NCBI GenBank assembly: GCA_023614405.1
Contig: CM042687.1
Span: 237,300,292-237,364,291, forward strand
Origin: Avena insularis
Taxonomy: Eukaryota; Streptophyta; Magnoliopsida; Poales; Poaceae
Direction of reading: 5' to 3'
DNA length: 64,000 bases
Shown: positions 45,816 to 58,349 of the stretch, piece by piece
How the letters are laid out: each line of letters starts with the position of its first letter
How positions within the stretch are numbered: position 1 is the first letter of the stretch
Notes under the pieces: model-generated
What the model saw: only the letters and a program-made list of their open reading frames with translations
The model's database searches: none
Told to the model about the DNA's origin: nothing
Position numbers and translations under genes: made by a program

Positions 45816-48800
45816 TATAACGTCCCAGCATTAGAGCTTAGAAATAAGCTGAACACAAATGTGTCATTGCATTCATGCATAGAAAATCCGAATAATTTTC
45901 GCGCTTTTTGAACAAAACTTGTCAAAGTGATTGAAGCTTCTCTTAACTTGATGGAATTGAAGTAGATCATCAAGTTTACTGCGATATGACTTAATGGATT
46001 ATATTTGATCCTTAAGTAATCATATCCCAGTATTCATTACACAACCCATGAATACCAAGTTATAAATATAACTTAAGTAATAAGAATGTAACAACTAATT
46101 ATTGATCTATCTTAATCTCATCTGCTTATACCATGAGTATCATGGTAATACCTAACCTTAACTCTTTAGTAAGATTGAGTAGGAAAGAAACCAAGTCAAG
46201 ATCATTCACCACATATCTTTCTTTCCATATCAATCTTTATCATCTCTAATGAATCCTATCTTAATATCTGTTGTTCATCAATGTTGAGTAATCAACTATT
46301 GATTCACAAATTATTAAACTATCAACTCTTGATCTATCAACTCTTGTCCTTATCATAGCATTCACTTAAGTTCCTATAAAAAAACAATTAAGAAGATTAC
46401 AAGGATAAATTCTGAAGATAAGTTACTAGGAGCAGCCCTATTGAATCAAGTAGGAATATTAAATGAATAATCTTTCTTAGTTAAATAGATACATTCAGAA
46501 GATAACCATAGTACAACTGTAGTGTTGTGTTGATGAGGCCTTAATTAGCCAACTGGAAACCTAAGCCATAAATGATCAAAGGATTATAATGATCATGCTT
46601 AAGTCACCAAGATTGAATGCTTATATCATGGACAAGTGACATTGGTGAATAGAACATGATTAAACCCTAGTCTAGATACATTATCCTAGGTTAGCCATTA
46701 CAAGTCACATTAATATAATGTGAGGTTGGAATGTTAGATACTGGAGTTAAGTAGAGACAAGATAGTATGATTAGATGATGTTAGAGCAACATTGGATTAA
46801 AGAAGTAGTATTTTCCTCTTGGGAAATATTAAACACTTGAGGTGAAGTAGGATTTGATACATATATATATACATCTATTGAAGTAATGTTAGTGATGGAT
46901 GATTAAGGAAGAGTATGAATGGAGTTAGAAGTAACTGCTTATTGGATTAGAGGTTATTAGTAGTAGAATAGTTTGATATAACCAAGTATGGATATGAGGA
47001 GATTATGAAAGCTTTAGTGTTAAGCTCGTTGCATTTATAAATAGATTTAGAAGAATAAAAGGTGGATAAGTGTATTATGTAAAGTAAAGCTCATGATGTT
47101 AACACATGATGATGGATAGGATAAGTAGTATTTCTAGGAAAGGAATTCCTTAATTAGAAGTCCACGATTGTGAATTATGGAATATAGGAATTCTTGGTAA
47201 ACATTAAACACTAAATCTTTAACCAAACCTAATATCCATATCAAATGATTGATTTATCATCTTATTTCTACAATGGCTTATAGGAATATTTTTCTGTAGC
47301 AAATCACTTAAGCACATCTTTGTCATTTCCAACTATCATGATCATGTTCTTAGGAGATATCTTTATCAATTCTTTCTAATAAGTTAGCCTAGAAAACAAT
47401 CCCACTATTTTACTTTATAGGGTGATATCATTAAAAAAATCACACACTTAAGGACAATGTGTTTAGCCATTAATATTTATTCACATCAATAAAGGAAATA
47501 TGAGAATGTTAAATCTTCTAAGAAATTAAGGTAAGCATTTTCAATTCACACCCTAACTCTTATGCTAGTTTTAACAAAATATAAACCTTGGTATTTACTA
47601 GATTCAGGGGAATGATATTAACCATATTAAATCCTTAGGATATTATGCAGGATCACCATACAAAAATTTCCTTAATATTATAAGTGAGAATAAAATCTCA
47701 TGAGTTAATAAGTAATGCATTCTATAATAAGTTTATAGATATTAGTTCACTAATGCATATTAAAAGCCTCACAAATAATAATAGGAAAAGTATATATATA
47801 AAGAAAATAAGGAAACTATAGCACTATATAATAAAAACTCACAAAATGATTTTTTTAAATATCCTTTATAATTGCTGCAAGTATTAGCAAAGGAATTCCA
47901 TAAAGATAAATAAAATGCTTAGATAAAAAGGTTAAAAAAGAAAAGAGGTAATAGAAATCGAAAAAGAAAAACAAACTGAGAGAAAAAAATAGAAGAATCA
48001 ATCTGACCCACGGCCCATCTTTCCTCTTCACTCTCTGTCATCGCCTTTTACACAGCCCACCTAATACAATGCCCAGCCGGAATACCTCTTCGTTGACTCG
48101 CTGGCAGGTGGGGCCGTGGAGGGACTGTGGAGCAAATCAGAATAGCGCCAGGGGGTTTTCGGCAAAATGCCATCGTCGTCTTCCACGTCGAATGGAAGCA
48201 GCTTGTTGGCGAGTGCTCCGCCGTACACCACCGTTGCTCCGTGATTCGTGTAGTCGCCAACTTCACCCTGGAAGATAAGAACGCCACCGCAACGCTTAGT
48301 CTCGTCCTTATCCTCTCCCACTCGCCACTCTCTTCCTCTCTGTCTGCTCTCGAGGTCGAAACCCTAGCTTCGAGTTGCCACCATTCTAAGCTCCACCATG
48401 ATCTGTTGATCAAGCACACGGCTTCACTGTGTCCCCCTGAGTCTCCTTGCCAGAGGAACTGAAGTGGGGCGTCTCGAGTCGATGCGGCGACCTCGTCTTC
48501 CCGAAGTCCGATCATCGTCGTCCATCTCGATTCGGCTACCCCAAGTCTTCTAAAGCCCGTCAACGGCATGCTGGTGAGCTCATGGTGCTCTATCACCCCT
48601 CCGTTGCTTTCCTCTCTTCATCCATCGCGTCCATGCCATGCACCTCTGTGCGCCGCCGCAGATGCTTGTCGGAGCTAGTGCTCCGGTGACTAAATACGGG
48701 CGGCGCAACCACCAATCGAGTCGGATTGGTCTCCAGCGTCCGAATCTCCTAACCCCGCAGGCGCGCGTGTGTCCTGTCACCGGATTCGAGCATCGTCTGC

Positions 48801-51800
48801 AGGTTCCCCATTGACGACGTAAGCATGACGGCATGCTCTCGTCAGCCCAGCCCAGTCAATTGGTTTGACCTAGTCTTGCACGCATGGCATGTGACGTGGC
48901 CAATGGCCCACGGTTCAGTCACTAGGGTAGGTTCAGTATTGGTATGAAAAGGTATTCTCTGTTTAGTAAATTGATAAAACAATATTAATTCAAATATAAA
49001 CATTCCAGAAATTTAAATAAAGTAATTAAATCTTGCAAAATTAATATCTCTAGTTATGTAATTCAGAAAAATATGTATAATATATGAAAAATTGTAGAAA
49101 AATAAAATCTACAACATTAAACTATTATCAAACATTATTTTGTTAACAATTTAAATTATTACTATTAATAAATATTTTATATGTAATAAAACTTTGATAA
49201 TTCATATTTTAATAATGGTAAATGTTAAAAATATGAATAAAATACCAAAAATCTTAAAAAATAAGAATTATAATTTAAAACTATAATCATGCATTATTAT
49301 TCCACTCAATTAAATATTTACTATTATTAAGTCTTTATAAGGTAATAAGTATTATAAAAATCATATCTTATTATTTATAAATGACAAAAATAAATGTAAT
49401 ATACCAAAATGATCACAAAAATAATACCTATATTTTAAAAATACAACATTCCACTTTTAAGTTAAATAAAAATTCAAACACTTTAACAACTTTAATTTAA
49501 ACCATTTCCTTAATTAATAATTCATATAAAGGTAAATAAAATTTGTTAATAATTCTAAAAATTAGTCAATTGAGTCTAATAAATAGTATTAGTCTTGGGT
49601 AGTGTGAAGTCAAAATGAATTAACACACTTTAAATACAATTTTATTAAATTATCTCTCAACCATTAATGTTGATTATTTTATAAAGGATCCTTATCCAAT
49701 CTAAAATCTCTAAGAATAATTATAATGAGATAAAACCCATTCCTTTACTTTAACCACAAGTTTATAAACAAATCAAAACACTATAATGAGTCATAAGTAG
49801 TAAATAATATTGTTTACTTCTTCACAAACCTTAACCACGCCCTTATAGGGAGATAAATCCCTTTATACATTTATAATGTAAAGAAACCACTACCAAATAA
49901 AAGTAATACCATTCTTAAGTAACTTTAAAGAAACATTATGAAGTGAACAAGGTATAAGTATAATAAGCATTACACCTAAATTCCATCTATGTTTTAAAGA
50001 TAACTTTAGTCTACCAGACTTTAAGTATAATGCTAAAAACTTTATTATATACTTTATAGTTAACTTTGGTCTATTATAATTAAGTGATAAAACATCTCAA
50101 GTCCAAACTTTTCTAGCAAGCACAAGTAACATCAACCACCTTTGATTAGCCACAAGGATTGTTTAAACCTTAATAAAGGAATCTTTCCTTCAAAAGTTAT
50201 TCGTTTTGCCACTTCAGTCAACATATCACAATGAATAGTAAACACTTCACTTTATACTTTACTTATATACTTAGGATTGTTAATACTTAAAGTTCCTTAT
50301 AAATGCCTATACTTATACAGCAAGATTCAAAGATAAGACAATTCTTATATAAGTAATTTTTGAATAGCATTCCACAACTTTGTATCTTACTATTGTATGA
50401 TAGTATAATTACATGTTCTTTCACACACAATCACAAGCCTTAATAATAAACACATGTGTGAAACTTAATCTAAAAGACCAACACATTCCAAGGAAATCAT
50501 TTCCAGTATCCAAAACCTAGAACAGTTTACCCCGGGATTCGAGTTTATCAACTTGCATTACATTAATTATGCATAAAAGCATCTTGCTTCTTTAAACATT
50601 AGTCCTTATCGGACCAATGATGCTGATTTCAGATATTGGATCATATATTGTCTCGAAGACCATAAGTGCATAATCTTGCAATCACAAATGGCTAAGTTCA
50701 CACTTTCTCATATCCTTTGATTATTTTCTGTAAAGTATTTTGCAAATCCAGTGTTGTCATCACCTGCATTTGAAAAAGGTCACAAAACACTATTTTCATA
50801 ATAATATGATTATAGGTTATTTACCATGAGGTAATAACCTACTATGAAAGTTCCGGTGGTAAAGGAACATATTATCTAGGACTTAACAACCAATGTTGCC
50901 AGTGATTCTTGCGTCGTATCTTACGCGTTAACCATGAGATTTGGAATAGGACGGAGAAGTCATCTGTATCCTTTTCCTCTCGTATGGAGGCAAGACGACC
51001 TTAACGTGACGTTGTGATTCCTTGTGCGGATCCAACATATGGGTGGGCACCCTTGCGCCCCACACTTTTGGTGTCTAGATTATCTATGGATGGTGCTTAG
51101 TTGCTGGACCATTTAATATGGAACTTGCGAGGGCATCACCAGGTCATAGAGTTTTAGAGAACTCATCATGGTTATAGCCTTCTCGAAAGGGGACTAACGG
51201 AGGTGAGCCGGCCCCGAAGGATCGTGTAGACATATGAGGTCGCGGAGAGGGCAGTGATTGGCTTGGATCTTAGACTAGGCCTCATACCAAGGAAGTATGA
51301 ACGGGTTTGCGGCTTGGATCTGCAACAAAGCTAAGATCTCTAATGGGTAAAGTAACGTACCTCTGCAGAGTGTAAGAACTTTAACTTGTTACTCCCTGTT
51401 CCGGGAAGGAGCTACAAACGCTGCGAGAAAGGAACTCCATGAAAGTTTTGGTAAACCCGTGAAGGCTGACGGACATAGCTTTTCAAAATAACAGCAACCT
51501 TTGAAGAAATGTTTATGAAGACTTGCATTGCCTACGACCTATGGTCTATGGCTATAGATATAGTGCATTAAACACTCCTTTTCTAGTGAACTTGCTGAGT
51601 ATGCTCGTACTCAACGTATCTTCTTAACCCTTGCTAGATTCGGAAGCCGATAAGACGACGTCTACATCAAGTTATGCTCCAGGAATCATCATCAAAAGCT
51701 AAAGCTCTTCAAGGAAGTCAACATATACATCAACTCAAGTGAAGATGAAGTTACTGATTAGATAGTAATATAATCTCTAGTCATAGAACCTATTTTTGTA

Positions 51801-52081
51801 GGGTATTGCAATAGCAGCAATGCCCAACCATTAGTTAAAATACTAGTCTTACTAGTATGATAGTTTTTGAGTTGTTTATTTATGATTCTTCTTTGTAAGA
51901 AGTTTCTTTCTCTCTCTTTAACCTAGAGTGTTCTCTGGATCTCGTGTAAAGAGTTGAGTTGGAACCTATAGTCATGTCTTGGACCTGCTGTGTTTCTGTT
52001 GTACCACTCTGAGGGATGTAATACTAGTGAACGTTGTTTTATTGGTATTATGTCAACGACTATAGTGTACTACATCATGCA
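45816..52081 (+). repeat. 3' LTR of the LARD (6266 bp)
   Basis: Begins TATAACGTCCCAGC (one change from TGTAACG) and ends CTACATCATGCA. Relative to the 5' LTR it lacks 94 bp after GCGATA (~45989) and has scattered substitutions; about 4 changes in the first 180 bp by eye. It lacks the solo LTR. GC-rich block at ~48000-48850. Confidence 0.88.
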
Positions 52082-52082
52082 G

Positions 52083-52092
52083 TGGTATCAGA
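52083..52092 (+). other. PBS-like TGGTATCAGA directly after the 3' LTR
   Basis: These ten bases equal the first ten of the PBS TGGTATCAGAGC and follow the 3' LTR end CATCATGCA after a single G. After them the Tat-3 flank begins (TCCCAGCGCATTGAG). Normally host DNA follows the LTR at once. A retained copy of the tRNA primer end is a possible cause. Confidence 0.6.
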
Positions 52093-52096
52093 TCCC

Positions 52097-52860
52097 AGCG
52101 CATTGAGTATCGAGGCGAGTCCTGATGGCGAGTCGGCGTGTTGATCTGAGAGGAGAGTGTCCTTGGCGGCGAGTCCCGGCGTGGAAATCTGTGAGTGGAG
52201 AGTCCGCGGTGGCGAGTCCCCAAGCGTGTTGAGTACGCGAGGGAGAGTCCGCTGGGCGAAGTCCGCATGATGGCGAGTCCCAGCGCGTTAGTACGAGGCA
52301 AGTGTCTCAGGCGGAGAGTCCCCAGTGTGAGAAATGCAGTGGAGAGTCCGCGGTGGAGAGTCGACAAGGACGAGTCATGGTCGTGGAACCACGCGTACAC
52401 GTAGCATGCCTAGGAGTAGTCCCCGAGGCTCGAGTTGGCTTGTAGAGGCGACTTGAGGCTCTTTATAGATGCATATTATGAAAATAGTAGTCGTTGCTGC
52501 CGAGCATGGCGAGTGACGAGGTCGGGCGACCGACGAGTGCCGAGTCCCCGAGCGTGTTGAGTACGTGATGATTGCGAGTCCGCGATGATTTAGAGTCCGC
52601 GAGGGGAGAGTCCCCGAGTGTGGTGATTCCGCGATGATAGCGAGTCCGCGATGATGTTGATTGCGCTGTTTTTGTTAGCGGGTCTCTCTTCTTGGCCGGG
52701 GGGGCTAGTCGCATGGCGACTCCAAAGATGGCTCTCGGCTAGGAGTTTTTCCTGGACGATCCGAGGCTCGGTTTGCGAGTCCTCGTCCGCAGTACTTGGC
52801 CATGCGAGTCGCACTGTCTAAGGTTGAGGAGGACATGGTGATGTTTGTGTAGCACAACCA
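52097..52860. repeat. PPT-like tandem array of Tat-3, right part
   Basis: Continues the array cut at 35026. GAGTCC(C/G)... units recur many times (for example ~52199, ~52315, ~52543, ~52607) with spacers such as GTGTTGAGTACG and GATGATTGCGAGTCCGCG. From ~52640 to 52860 the repeats fade into non-repetitive Tat-3 interior with no supported gene. It ends at AACCA (52856-52860), the candidate TSD of element B. Confidence 0.7.
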
Positions 52861-55800
52861 TGTAGTGACCTTGGATCAATAAAGACCCTAAGTCCCTGTG
52901 ATTTACATGCTAGTCCCTAGATCAAAAGCTAGCACTCACAGTCGATAAATATCATGTAAAACACAAAGTCATTATTACACGGAGAATCCAGAGTATGAAT
53001 TTATTACAAATTTGCTTAGCATTAAGCTAGCTCAAATAACAGCAGAAACATAAAAGCAGCTTGAGTCCATCAAAGCCCCAGGCTTGTAGAGTGTAGAGTC
53101 ATGATCCCTACGCACCTTTCAATCTTCGGATTCTGCACATAAGACGTGCAGCCAACAAGTTGGGTCAATACTTTGAATGTATTGGCAAATTACACCAAGG
53201 AAAGAAAAGACTAACTCTACATGCAAGGCTAGTTTAGGCTGTAGAGTTTATTTGCTCAAAGCTAGTTTTATTAAGTATAGAGAAGAAGAGAAGATTTTCC
53301 CTACTTTGTAAACTTTTGTTTAAGTAATATATGGTCGAATGGCACACGAGGATATTACTCACCAAGTGTCCAAACAACCTCACACTTGGATATTACTCAC
53401 CAAGTTCCCCAAAACCCTCCCAATAGCGATATAACTCACGCCTTGGGTTTTTAGAAAACTTTAAATTTTGAAAGAGAGAGAGAGAGAGAGGAAGATCCTT
53501 CAGAGGCTCCATCCTTCAGATGCTCAAGTGTTCTTTTCCGTGAACTCGGCTGATCGATCAGATTGCAATACTCTCGAGAGTTTGTGCACTTTACCCACAA
53601 TCCACGATCAAGTCCTTTTACAAACAAGACCATGGCGAGGCTTTCCCTTAGTAGCCCCTCTATCTTCTGGATCCAACCGTGCCAAGAACCTCCAAATGTT
53701 GGTACCCAGGTGAGGTTTCCCACTAAGTACTAGGCCAAGACAGAGCCCATATGTATTGTGGTTGCACTGTAAGCTTCTGAATTTTGAAACATGGCAGACT
53801 TCTTTGATTCCTAGGCGGTCGTCCTCCACCAAAATCTCACTCGTTGTCCCGACAACCATTCCGCCCAGAAGAAAACTTGGTTTTATTCTGAAGTGGAATT
53901 GAGAAGAAAAGTTTGCTCGAGAGAGCCTTTATACTTAGAAAAATTTATTGTCTTTCGAACCCCCCAACGGTACTTTACATATATATGGCATAGCAAGCAA
54001 TACTTAGCAAAACAGGGAAACCTATTAGGAGGGGAAATCCTAAGTATAGAGCTACTCATGGCATACTACAAAATCATCGCACTTGCAAAATAATGCTAAG
54101 GAAAAATTCTACTAGAACATCCTACACATGCATACTACAGAATTTTGAAGATCACATGCATAAAATCAAAACTAGGACAATAGTTATGAACAAGTGGTGT
54201 AACTTGCCTTGATCCGAGCAGCACTCTACGCAATATCACTCCTCGACATCAACAATCTAACGAAACACAAACATAGATCTAATCATAACTTGCACAAAAT
54301 AAGCCACAGAGATAATATGCATGCATGCAACATGGTGATTATGCAAGATTTGTTTTTACTAAATTGACCAAGGTAATCTAATTGGATCGCAATTGTGTTA
54401 GGGATGTTATTAGTATTGATTTCCCATAGGTTTAAATTAATTTGGGTCATTATTCTAATTCATAGGCTCACAAGGAGATCCAACCATCTAATTAGCCCCA
54501 AATCAGATCTAATGCTCTTAAGCAAGGTTTAATAATTTTGTTCAGTAGGTATTGTAAAAACAAAGTCAACACAACAATAATCAACTAAAACAGGGTTTTA
54601 ATTATTTTTCTATGGATTAAACACTCTAATCTAGATATTAATTTCTACACAAAAAAACCTACTGCAAACGTGTAATATTATTACAGATCTGTGTTCTACA
54701 CAATTTTATGAATCCAATGGTATATTATACGCAAAATTTGGCCAAAAGGTTGAATTTCTATGAATATCCCAAGTTTTAACTATAATCTGCCAATTTAAAT
54801 ATAACCCTAACGAAAACGCGACAAGTGGCAGCTCCCCATTGGGCCAGCTAAGCAAGCGGCGCTGACGCGGCGCGTTGATGCGGCGTGCTGACGCGGCGCT
54901 AACATGGACTTTGCCACGTGGCGCAACACCATTTGTTGATACCCCTTCGATCCTGCGTCTAATCTCAGCCGTAGCTCCTTGATCTAACGGATGGGAGGAG
55001 GGGAGGCGACTTACCATGGTGGCGACTGTGGCGAGGGGAGGCAGACGGCGGCGGTGCAGTCAGTGGCGGTACTCGGCGATGAACTAGCGGGTTTCCGAGG
55101 CAGCGAGGCAGTCAACGGCGTCCAACAGGTTCTCACGATCACGCTCGCGTCCTCGACGACTCTCCTCGCTTCCTCGACCGTCGGCAGAGCTTCGACGATG
55201 CTCTCCGTCCCTGGCGTTGCTCCGACGAGCAATTGTGGGCGCGGTACTACGGGAGACAAGGCAAAAATAGTGTGAGAGGAGGGAGTCGAACGAGAGGGTC
55301 GCGTGGAGAGGAAAATAAGTGGAGGTGAGGCTCGGAAACCTCTGCCCCGAGCTCGACTGGGCCTTACTCCGGCGAGATTTTAAGAAATCTTTTTAGGGTT
55401 TCGAGGCAGCGGGGTTTTGGTATTTATATGGCCGTCGAAACTTGGCGAGGGGGTCACGGTTTCTCCTTCGATTCGGCCGGAGTCTGTTCGGCACACAGCG
55501 GCGATGCGGTTTCTGCGGGGAGGAAGGGGATGACGCGTGGGCCCGGACTGTCAGCGGAAGCAGGCGGCTGCGGGCTGGCGGCTTGGGCTCATGAGCTCGT
55601 TGTGGCTGGCGGCTTGGCCTAGGCGCTAAGCGACGCTGGCAGCTAGTGGGCAAATGCCCAATGGAGGGTTAAGCGATGGAGGTTTTTTTTATACTTTTAT
55701 CTTTTCCATTTCTATTTCACTAATTCTTTAATAACTTTTGCATATCAAGTCCAAAAGCAATGAAACCAATTTCTAAATTTTTGTAAAAAGGAGGTGGTCA

Positions 55801-56007
55801 TCATAGAACCATAGATTATTATCCTTACATAGTTTTTTGAAGGGTCAAGCATGATTACATCATTTTTGCTCACATGGGGAAATCTTTATTAGGGTTTTCG
55901 TAGGTTTTGATGGTAGGGTTTTGATGCAACTTCATTTGTAGGATGCAATGATGCAAGGATGATGCATGCTTCTGGTAACATCCTATAATAAAATCTGGGA
56001 TGTTACA
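52861..56007 (-). repeat. 3' LTR of element B (3147 bp)
   Basis: Plus-strand start TGTAGTGACCTTGG; end CTGGGATGTTACA, next to the PPT. The minus-strand LTR therefore begins TGTAACATCCCAG. It contains an (AG)9 microsatellite near 53472-53489 where the other LTR has (AG)11, tandem GGATATTACTCACCAAGT-type words at ~53350-53412, and a GC-rich block (~54800-55660) with the promoter. Open frames in the GC block lack domains. Confidence 0.9.
55418..55431 (-). promoter_or_regulatory. Predicted LTR promoter TATA box (element B)
   Basis: The minus strand reads CCATATAAATACC within the GC-rich part of the LTR, a good plant TATA box oriented toward the element's own transcription. Activity is inferred from position only. 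Confidence 0.5.
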
Positions 56008-56026
56008 AACCTACCCCCTTAAGAAG
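56008..56026 (-). other. Polypurine tract of element B
   Basis: The minus strand reads CTTAAGGGGGTAGGTT directly before the LTR start TGTAACATCCC. It overlaps the last codons or stop region of pol. Confidence 0.8.
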
Positions 56027-56879
56027 AATCTCGTCCTCGAGATTCGGGTTGGCTAGCAAATAGGTGTGGATGCTCTGCCTTCAAATCTTCTTGACTCTCC
56101 CACGTGGCTTCTTCCTCGGAGTTGTGGTTCCATTGTACTTTGCAGAATCTGATAGTCTTGGTACGGCTAATCCTTTCGGCTATTTCCAGTATTTTGATGG
56201 GTTTTTCCTCATAGGTAAGGTCATTCTCCAATTGAACCTCCTCCAGGGGAACTGTATCTCTTAGCGGTGTTTCGGCCATTTCCGGGTGACACTTCTTTAG
56301 TTGTGACACATGAAACACATCATGAACTGTCAGTCCGTCTGGTAACTCCAACTGATAAGCAACTTCTCCTCTACGGGCCAGAACCTTATATGGTCCTATG
56401 AATCGTGGGGCTAACTTACCCTTGATTCCAAACCTCTTAACTCCTCGCAGTGGTGAAACTAGGAGGTACGCACGGTCCCCTATTTTATAAGCCACATCTC
56501 TGCGTTTGGAATCAGCATAACTCTTTTGTCGGGATTGGGCTACCTTTAGCCTATCCTGAATCTGCTGTACCTTTTCTTCGGCATCCTTGATCAACTCAGG
56601 TCCAAAAAGACTATGTTCACCAACTCCACTCCACAACAGCGGTGTTCTACACTTCATGCCATATAGAACTTCAAATGGAGCCATCTTGATACTTGTCTGA
56701 TAGTTGTTGTTGTATGAGAACTCAGCGTATGGCAAGTTATCATCCCAACTAGACCCATAGTCTAGTGCGCAAGCTCTCAACATGTATTCCAAAATCTGGT
56801 TCACCCTTTCTGTTTGGCCATCTGTTTGAGGGTGGAAAGCAGTACTGAATTCTAGTCTGGTTCCAAGAGACTCATGTAA
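56019..56879 (-). pseudogene. Element B integrase C-terminal half with chromodomain-like tail
   Basis: Same frame as the upstream pol but after a TAG. It starts with HPQTDGQTERVNQ (catalytic Glu), then LPYAEFSYNNNYQTSIKMAP, KCRTPLLWSGVGE, the GPF/Y module KLAPRFIGPYKVLARRGEVAYQLELP and HDVFHVSQLKKCHPE. The tail is LTYEEKPIKILEIAER...IRFCKVQWNHNSEEEATWE, a chromodomain-like fold thought to guide integration to particular chromatin. The natural end is at 56019. Confidence 0.9.
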
Positions 56880-57872
56880 CTATCGCCAAAACTTTGAAGT
56901 GAACTGGGTGCCTCTATCTGATACAATTCCCTTAGGGACACCATGCAGACTTACAATCCTTGGCATATATATCTTGGCAAGCTTAGCACTTCTATATGTG
57001 GTCTTTATGGGGATGAAGTGAGCCACCTTGGTAAAGTGGTCCACCACTACCCAGATAGAATCAAATCCTGAACGCGTCCGGGGCAATCCCATGATAAAGT
57101 CCATGCCTACCTTGTCCCACTTCCAGTCTGGTATGGGTAGTGGTTGCAGCAACTCGGCCGGTTTCTGGTGTTCGGCCTTAACTCTATTGCATACGTCACA
57201 CAGGGAAATATACTCGGCAATTTCTCTTTTCAAATTGTTCCACCAGAATCTATCCTTCACATCCATATACATCTTCGTGTTGCCCAGATGAATTGAGTAT
57301 GGTGAATCGTGAGCTTCTTGTAAAATCGGCTTCCTAATATCGGGGTCATTGGGAACGCATAAACGCTTTCCATACCAAAGGGTTCCTTGTTCGTCCAGAT
57401 GAAATTCTTTTGTCTTTCCTTCACTTATTTTGACTCTTATTTCTTCCAACTCTTTATCTCCATTTTGTGCTTCCTTGATTCTCTCTTGAAAAGTAGACAC
57501 TATTTCCATAGTCGCTGTGTGTCCTCCCGGAACTATTTCTAGTCTGAGATCCTTGAATTGCTTGCATAAATCCTCTGGAAGTTCCCCTGCGGTAAGTCCA
57601 TTGACATAAACCTTACGACTTAAGGCATCGGCCACCATGTTTGCCTTTCCGGGGTGGTACTGTAAATCCAAGTCATAATCCTTAATCAGTTCAAGCCATC
57701 TTCTTTGCCTCATATTCAACTCCTTTTGGGTGAATATGTACTTCAAACTCTTATGATCTGTGAACACATCACAATGTTTGCCCATGAGGTAGTGTCTCCA
57801 TACCTTGAGTGCATGTACCACAGACGCAAGTTCCAAATCATGTGTGGGGTAGTTGTGTTCGTGGTTCTTAAG
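56880..57872 (-). pseudogene. Element B RNase H (end) and integrase N-terminal half
   Basis: After the TAA at 57873-57875 the same frame continues. RNase [39 protein letters not shown]. Then the spacer, the zinc domain [18 protein letters not shown]...[12 protein letters not shown], and the core [35 protein letters not shown] (first Asp) with [16 protein letters not shown] (second Asp). It ends at a TAG (56880-56882) where Gln or a similar residue is expected. Confidence 0.92.
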
Positions 57873-58349
57873 TTATCGAGAGGCATAGGATACCACTTTC
57901 CCATCTTGCATCAATACACTTTCAAGTCCTTGTCGAGAAGCGTCACAATAGACTTGAAAATCCTTTTGGATATCAGGCAGACACAGAACTGGTGCCGTTA
58001 CGAGACGTTTCTTCAACTCTTGAAAGCTTGCTTCACATGCCTCGGTCCATATGAATTTCTTTTCCTTCTTTAACAGTTCCGCCATGGGTTTTGCTATTTT
58101 GGAAAAGTTTTCATTGAACCTCCGGTAGTATCCTGCGAGGCCCAAGAAACTCCTAATATCTCCCACATTCTTAGCTGATTCCCATTCCATTACGGAATCT
58201 ACCTTACTAGGATCTACGGCAACTCCTTTTGCCGACACAACATGTCCAAGGAATCCCACTTCCTTTAACCAGAATTCGCATTTGCTGAATTTGGCATACA
58301 ACTTGTGTTCTCTTAGTTTCTCCATAATTAGGCGCAGATGTTTCTGATG
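57873..58349 (-). pseudogene. Element B RT thumb/connection and start of RNase H
   Basis: Lies between the TAA at 58350-58352 and the TAA at 57873-57875, same frame. Contains [32 protein letters not shown] and [17 protein letters not shown] (RT thumb), then [18 protein letters not shown] and [26 protein letters not shown], the start of RNase H with its first Asp. Confidence 0.92.

Larger units (their letters stand above)
35027..52092 (+). mobile_element. Large non-coding LTR element (LARD) with ~6.3-kb LTRs
   Basis: Two long direct repeats (35027-43144 and 45816-52081) flank a 2.7-kb interior with an initiator tRNA-Met PBS and a PPT, but no gag or pol. LTR starts are TGTAACGTCCCAGC and TATAACGTCCCAGC; both LTRs end CTACATCATGCA. 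The whole sits inside the Tat-3 repeat array, whose units resume on the far side. The left flank is GTCCC and the right side shows ATCCC at 52092-52096, so a TSD is likely but not perfect. Terminal bases and PPT resemble gypsy elements; the parent family is unknown. It needs proteins from an autonomous partner. Confidence 0.88.

Noticed and set aside
48048..48596. 182-codon minus-strand ORF in the LARD 3' LTR as a gene
   Set aside because: The sister LTR keeps only part of it (93 codons at 37459-37740), and there is no domain. Treated as LTR sequence.
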